Shown here: in pieces, positions 6,000 to 6,292 of the stretch
Layout: the number at the start of each line of letters is the position of its first letter
Position numbering within the stretch: position 1 is the stretch's first letter
NCBI GenBank assembly: GCA_902373595.1
Contig: CABKMX010000066.1
Span: 1-6,292 of the forward strand
Reading direction: 5' to 3'
Source of the DNA: an uncultured Christensenellaceae bacterium
GTDB lineage: Bacteria > Bacillota > Clostridia > Christensenellales > UBA3700
Length of the DNA: 6,292 nt
Made by a program: the position numbers and the translations under genes
The notes under the pieces: generated by a model
What the model was told of the DNA's origin: nothing
Seen by the model: only the letters and a program-made list of their open reading frames with translations
The model's database searches: none

Positions 6000-6292
6000 T
6001 GTTTCCCTCCGAGAAGCATTTTGAGCAGCGCCATTCTGGTCGCGACTCCGTTTGTGACCTGGACGTCCTTGAGGCAATAGTCTTTGTCGAGCACGTCATA
6101 GGCGAGTTCGACGCCCCTGTTGACGGGCCCGGGGTGCAATACGACCGCGCCCCTGTTTGCGAGTTTCATGCGCGCGTCGGTGATGCCGAAGAAGGAGGTA
6201 TATTCGCCGTAACTCGGGAAGAGTCCGACCTGCTGCCTCTCCAGCTGAATGCGCAACCCCATCACCGCGTCCGAGCCCTCGAACGCCTCTTC
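5996..6292 (-). CDS. pyrB: Aspartate carbamoyltransferase catalytic chain, N-terminus cut off by window edge
   Basis: The last 98 residues of ATCase, which joins carbamoyl phosphate and L-aspartate in the first committed step of the pathway. The fragment is most of the C-terminal (aspartate-binding) domain. Within it, MGLRIQLERQ (fragment 11-20) carries the Arg and Gln equivalent to the aspartate-contacting Arg229/Gln231 of E. coli; HPGPVNRGVE (53-62) includes the cis-proline loop and marks the bacterial form without the E. coli HPLPR motif; and VTNGVATRMALLKML (79-93) is the conserved C-terminal helix. The reading frame is open to the window edge, so about two thirds of the gene lies outside. 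No pyrI regulatory-chain gene follows; pyrC starts directly in an ATGA overlap. An internal GTG or ATG near 6262-6265 is not a start. Confidence 0.95.
   Translation of the reverse strand, partial: EEAFEGSDAVMGLRIQLERQQVGLFPSYGEYTSFFGITDARMKLANRGAVVLHPGPVNRGVELAYDVLDKDYCLKDVQVTNGVATRMALLKMLLGGKQ
6005..6010 (-). promoter_or_regulatory. Ribosome binding site of pyrC (GGAGGG)
   Basis: A near-perfect Shine-Dalgarno sequence inside the last codons of pyrB, five bases before the ATG at 5999. It fixes that ATG as the pyrC start over upstream in-frame alternatives and shows that coding for the Gly-Gly at the PyrB C-terminus doubles as a ribosome site. Confidence 0.85.

Noticed and set aside
4968..6080. 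A 370-codon open frame on the plus strand opposite pyrC
   Set aside because: It mirrors pyrC and runs into pyrB, has no ribosome site of note and no recognisable motif; pyrC itself has a complete set of active-site residues.
5996..6292. Ornithine carbamoyltransferase instead of ATCase
   Set aside because: HPGPVNRGVE and VTNGVATRMALL are ATCase-type, ornithine transferase has a different motif (HCLP) at that site, and the gene is followed by the rest of the pyrimidine pathway.

Overview
The window lies entirely inside one densely packed operon on the minus strand. It carries most of de novo UMP biosynthesis, followed by two purine-nucleoside genes. No plus-strand gene, RNA gene, mobile element, CRISPR array or repeat could be supported. 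Base composition is about 60% G+C, judged by eye from a few lines. The combination of a two-subunit NAD-type dihydroorotate dehydrogenase (PyrD type 1B plus the Fe-S/FAD subunit PyrK), a long type 2 OMP decarboxylase, a type I dihydroorotase and strong GGAGG-type ribosome binding sites points to a Gram-positive anaerobe-like bacterium, most likely a high-GC clostridial Bacillota lineage. That assignment is inference; the sequence does not fix a genus.

In transcription order (high to low coordinates) the layout is: pyrB, aspartate carbamoyltransferase, 3' part only (6292-5996); pyrC, dihydroorotase (5999-4737); pyrF, OMP decarboxylase (4743-3841); pyrK, electron-transfer subunit (3853-3080); pyrD, dihydroorotate dehydrogenase (3083-2175); pyrE, orotate phosphoribosyltransferase (2155-1565); a purine nucleoside phosphorylase (1568-759); and an amidohydrolase of the adenosine/MTA/SAH deaminase group, 5' part only (762-1). 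Every junction is a short start/stop overlap (ATGA, GTGA or ATGCTGA; pyrF-pyrK may be 4 or 13 bases) except pyrD-pyrE, which has a 19-base spacer with its own strong ribosome binding site. No promoter, attenuator or terminator lies in the window.

Together PyrB, PyrC, PyrDK, PyrE and PyrF take carbamoyl phosphate and aspartate to UMP; only carbamoyl phosphate synthase is not seen here. The tail of the operon adds a plausible two-step purine route: the deaminase would turn a 6-aminopurine nucleoside into its inosine-type product, and the phosphorylase, which carries the residues expected for 6-oxopurine ribonucleosides, would split it to hypoxanthine and a ribose 1-phosphate. The pyrimidine genes are ordinary. 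The tightly coupled purine pair, and the loss in the deaminase of an arginine linked to S-adenosylhomocysteine binding, are the points most worth checking. I found no convincing evidence of a wholly new system.
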